Positions 63,981-64,000 of a stretch of 64,000 bases of DNA are shown piece after piece. Source of the stretch: Paludibacter sp. 47-17 (GTDB lineage Bacteria; Bacteroidota; Bacteroidia; Bacteroidales; Paludibacteraceae); assembly GCA_001898935.1 (NCBI GenBank), contig MKVT01000020.1, positions 304,737 through 368,736 of the forward strand, in the 5' to 3' direction. The notes beneath the pieces are model-generated. The model saw only the letters and a program-made list of their open reading frames with translations, did no database searches and was not told the origin of the DNA. Each line of letters begins with the position of its first letter. The stretch's first letter is position 1. Position numbers and translations under genes: made by a program.

Positions 63981-64000
63981 TCGGTAAATTTTTTTTGTCT

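Overview
The window is chromosomal DNA from a member of the Bacteroidetes, most likely order Bacteroidales. The evidence is a SusC/SusD pair, a type IX secretion (T9SS) sorting tail on a secreted enzyme plus the remnant of a second one, recurrent -33/-7 promoters of the form TTTG-N19-TAnnTTTG, nearly universal absence of Shine-Dalgarno sequences, and the gene order leuA-leuC-leuD-cimA-leuB. No phage, insertion sequence, plasmid gene or CRISPR array was seen. The right edge looks like the promoter and leader of a stable RNA operon.

Layout. 1-1390: Crp/Fnr regulator and a truncated downstream gene. 1512-5862: co-directional envelope cluster (Lnb-like membrane protein, kdsB, gamma carbonic anhydrase, lptB, murB) closed by a terminator; mltG faces it. 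7037-7179: tRNA-Ser(GCU) with promoter and terminator. 7267-16805: ovothiol synthase ovoA, a GH110-type alpha-galactosidase exported by T9SS, tyrosine phenol-lyase, a YdeI-like protein, an AraC regulator and an M28 peptidase. 16832-17103: decayed T9SS sorting domain. 17283-21565: KdpE/KdpD-like two-component system beside a TrkH potassium channel. 21973-32347: lipoproteins, a Dna2-like nuclease-helicase and a SusD/SusC pair.

32696-42069 is a nitrogen-oxide island. An NsrR-like Rrf2 regulator, quinol-dependent NO reductase and PepSY membrane protein run leftward. nrfHA nitrite reductase and the ResB/CcsA cytochrome c assembly genes run rightward, followed by a hemerythrin. norZ and the hemerythrin gene share an unusual inverted-repeat operator (AATTAWATGCTA half-site, 8-bp spacer), which in the hemerythrin promoter places the -7 box exactly in the spacer. 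An FNR-type palindrome lies in the nsrR/nrfH divergent region.

42103-47136: Sua5, two histidine kinases (one a receiver-kinase hybrid) and pabB-pabC. 47126-53564: leucine operon. Its leader encodes the 20-residue peptide MQTTFIHILLLGILILLHRK and can fold into mutually exclusive pause, antiterminator and terminator stems, a classic ribosome-mediated attenuator. 53583-63802: unknown secreted protein, TPP riboswitch and thiamine-type TonB receptor, cysK, metY, cstA, a 7TM-HD phosphodiesterase and a LysE exporter.

The strongest leads are the leu attenuator and the shared NO-type operator.
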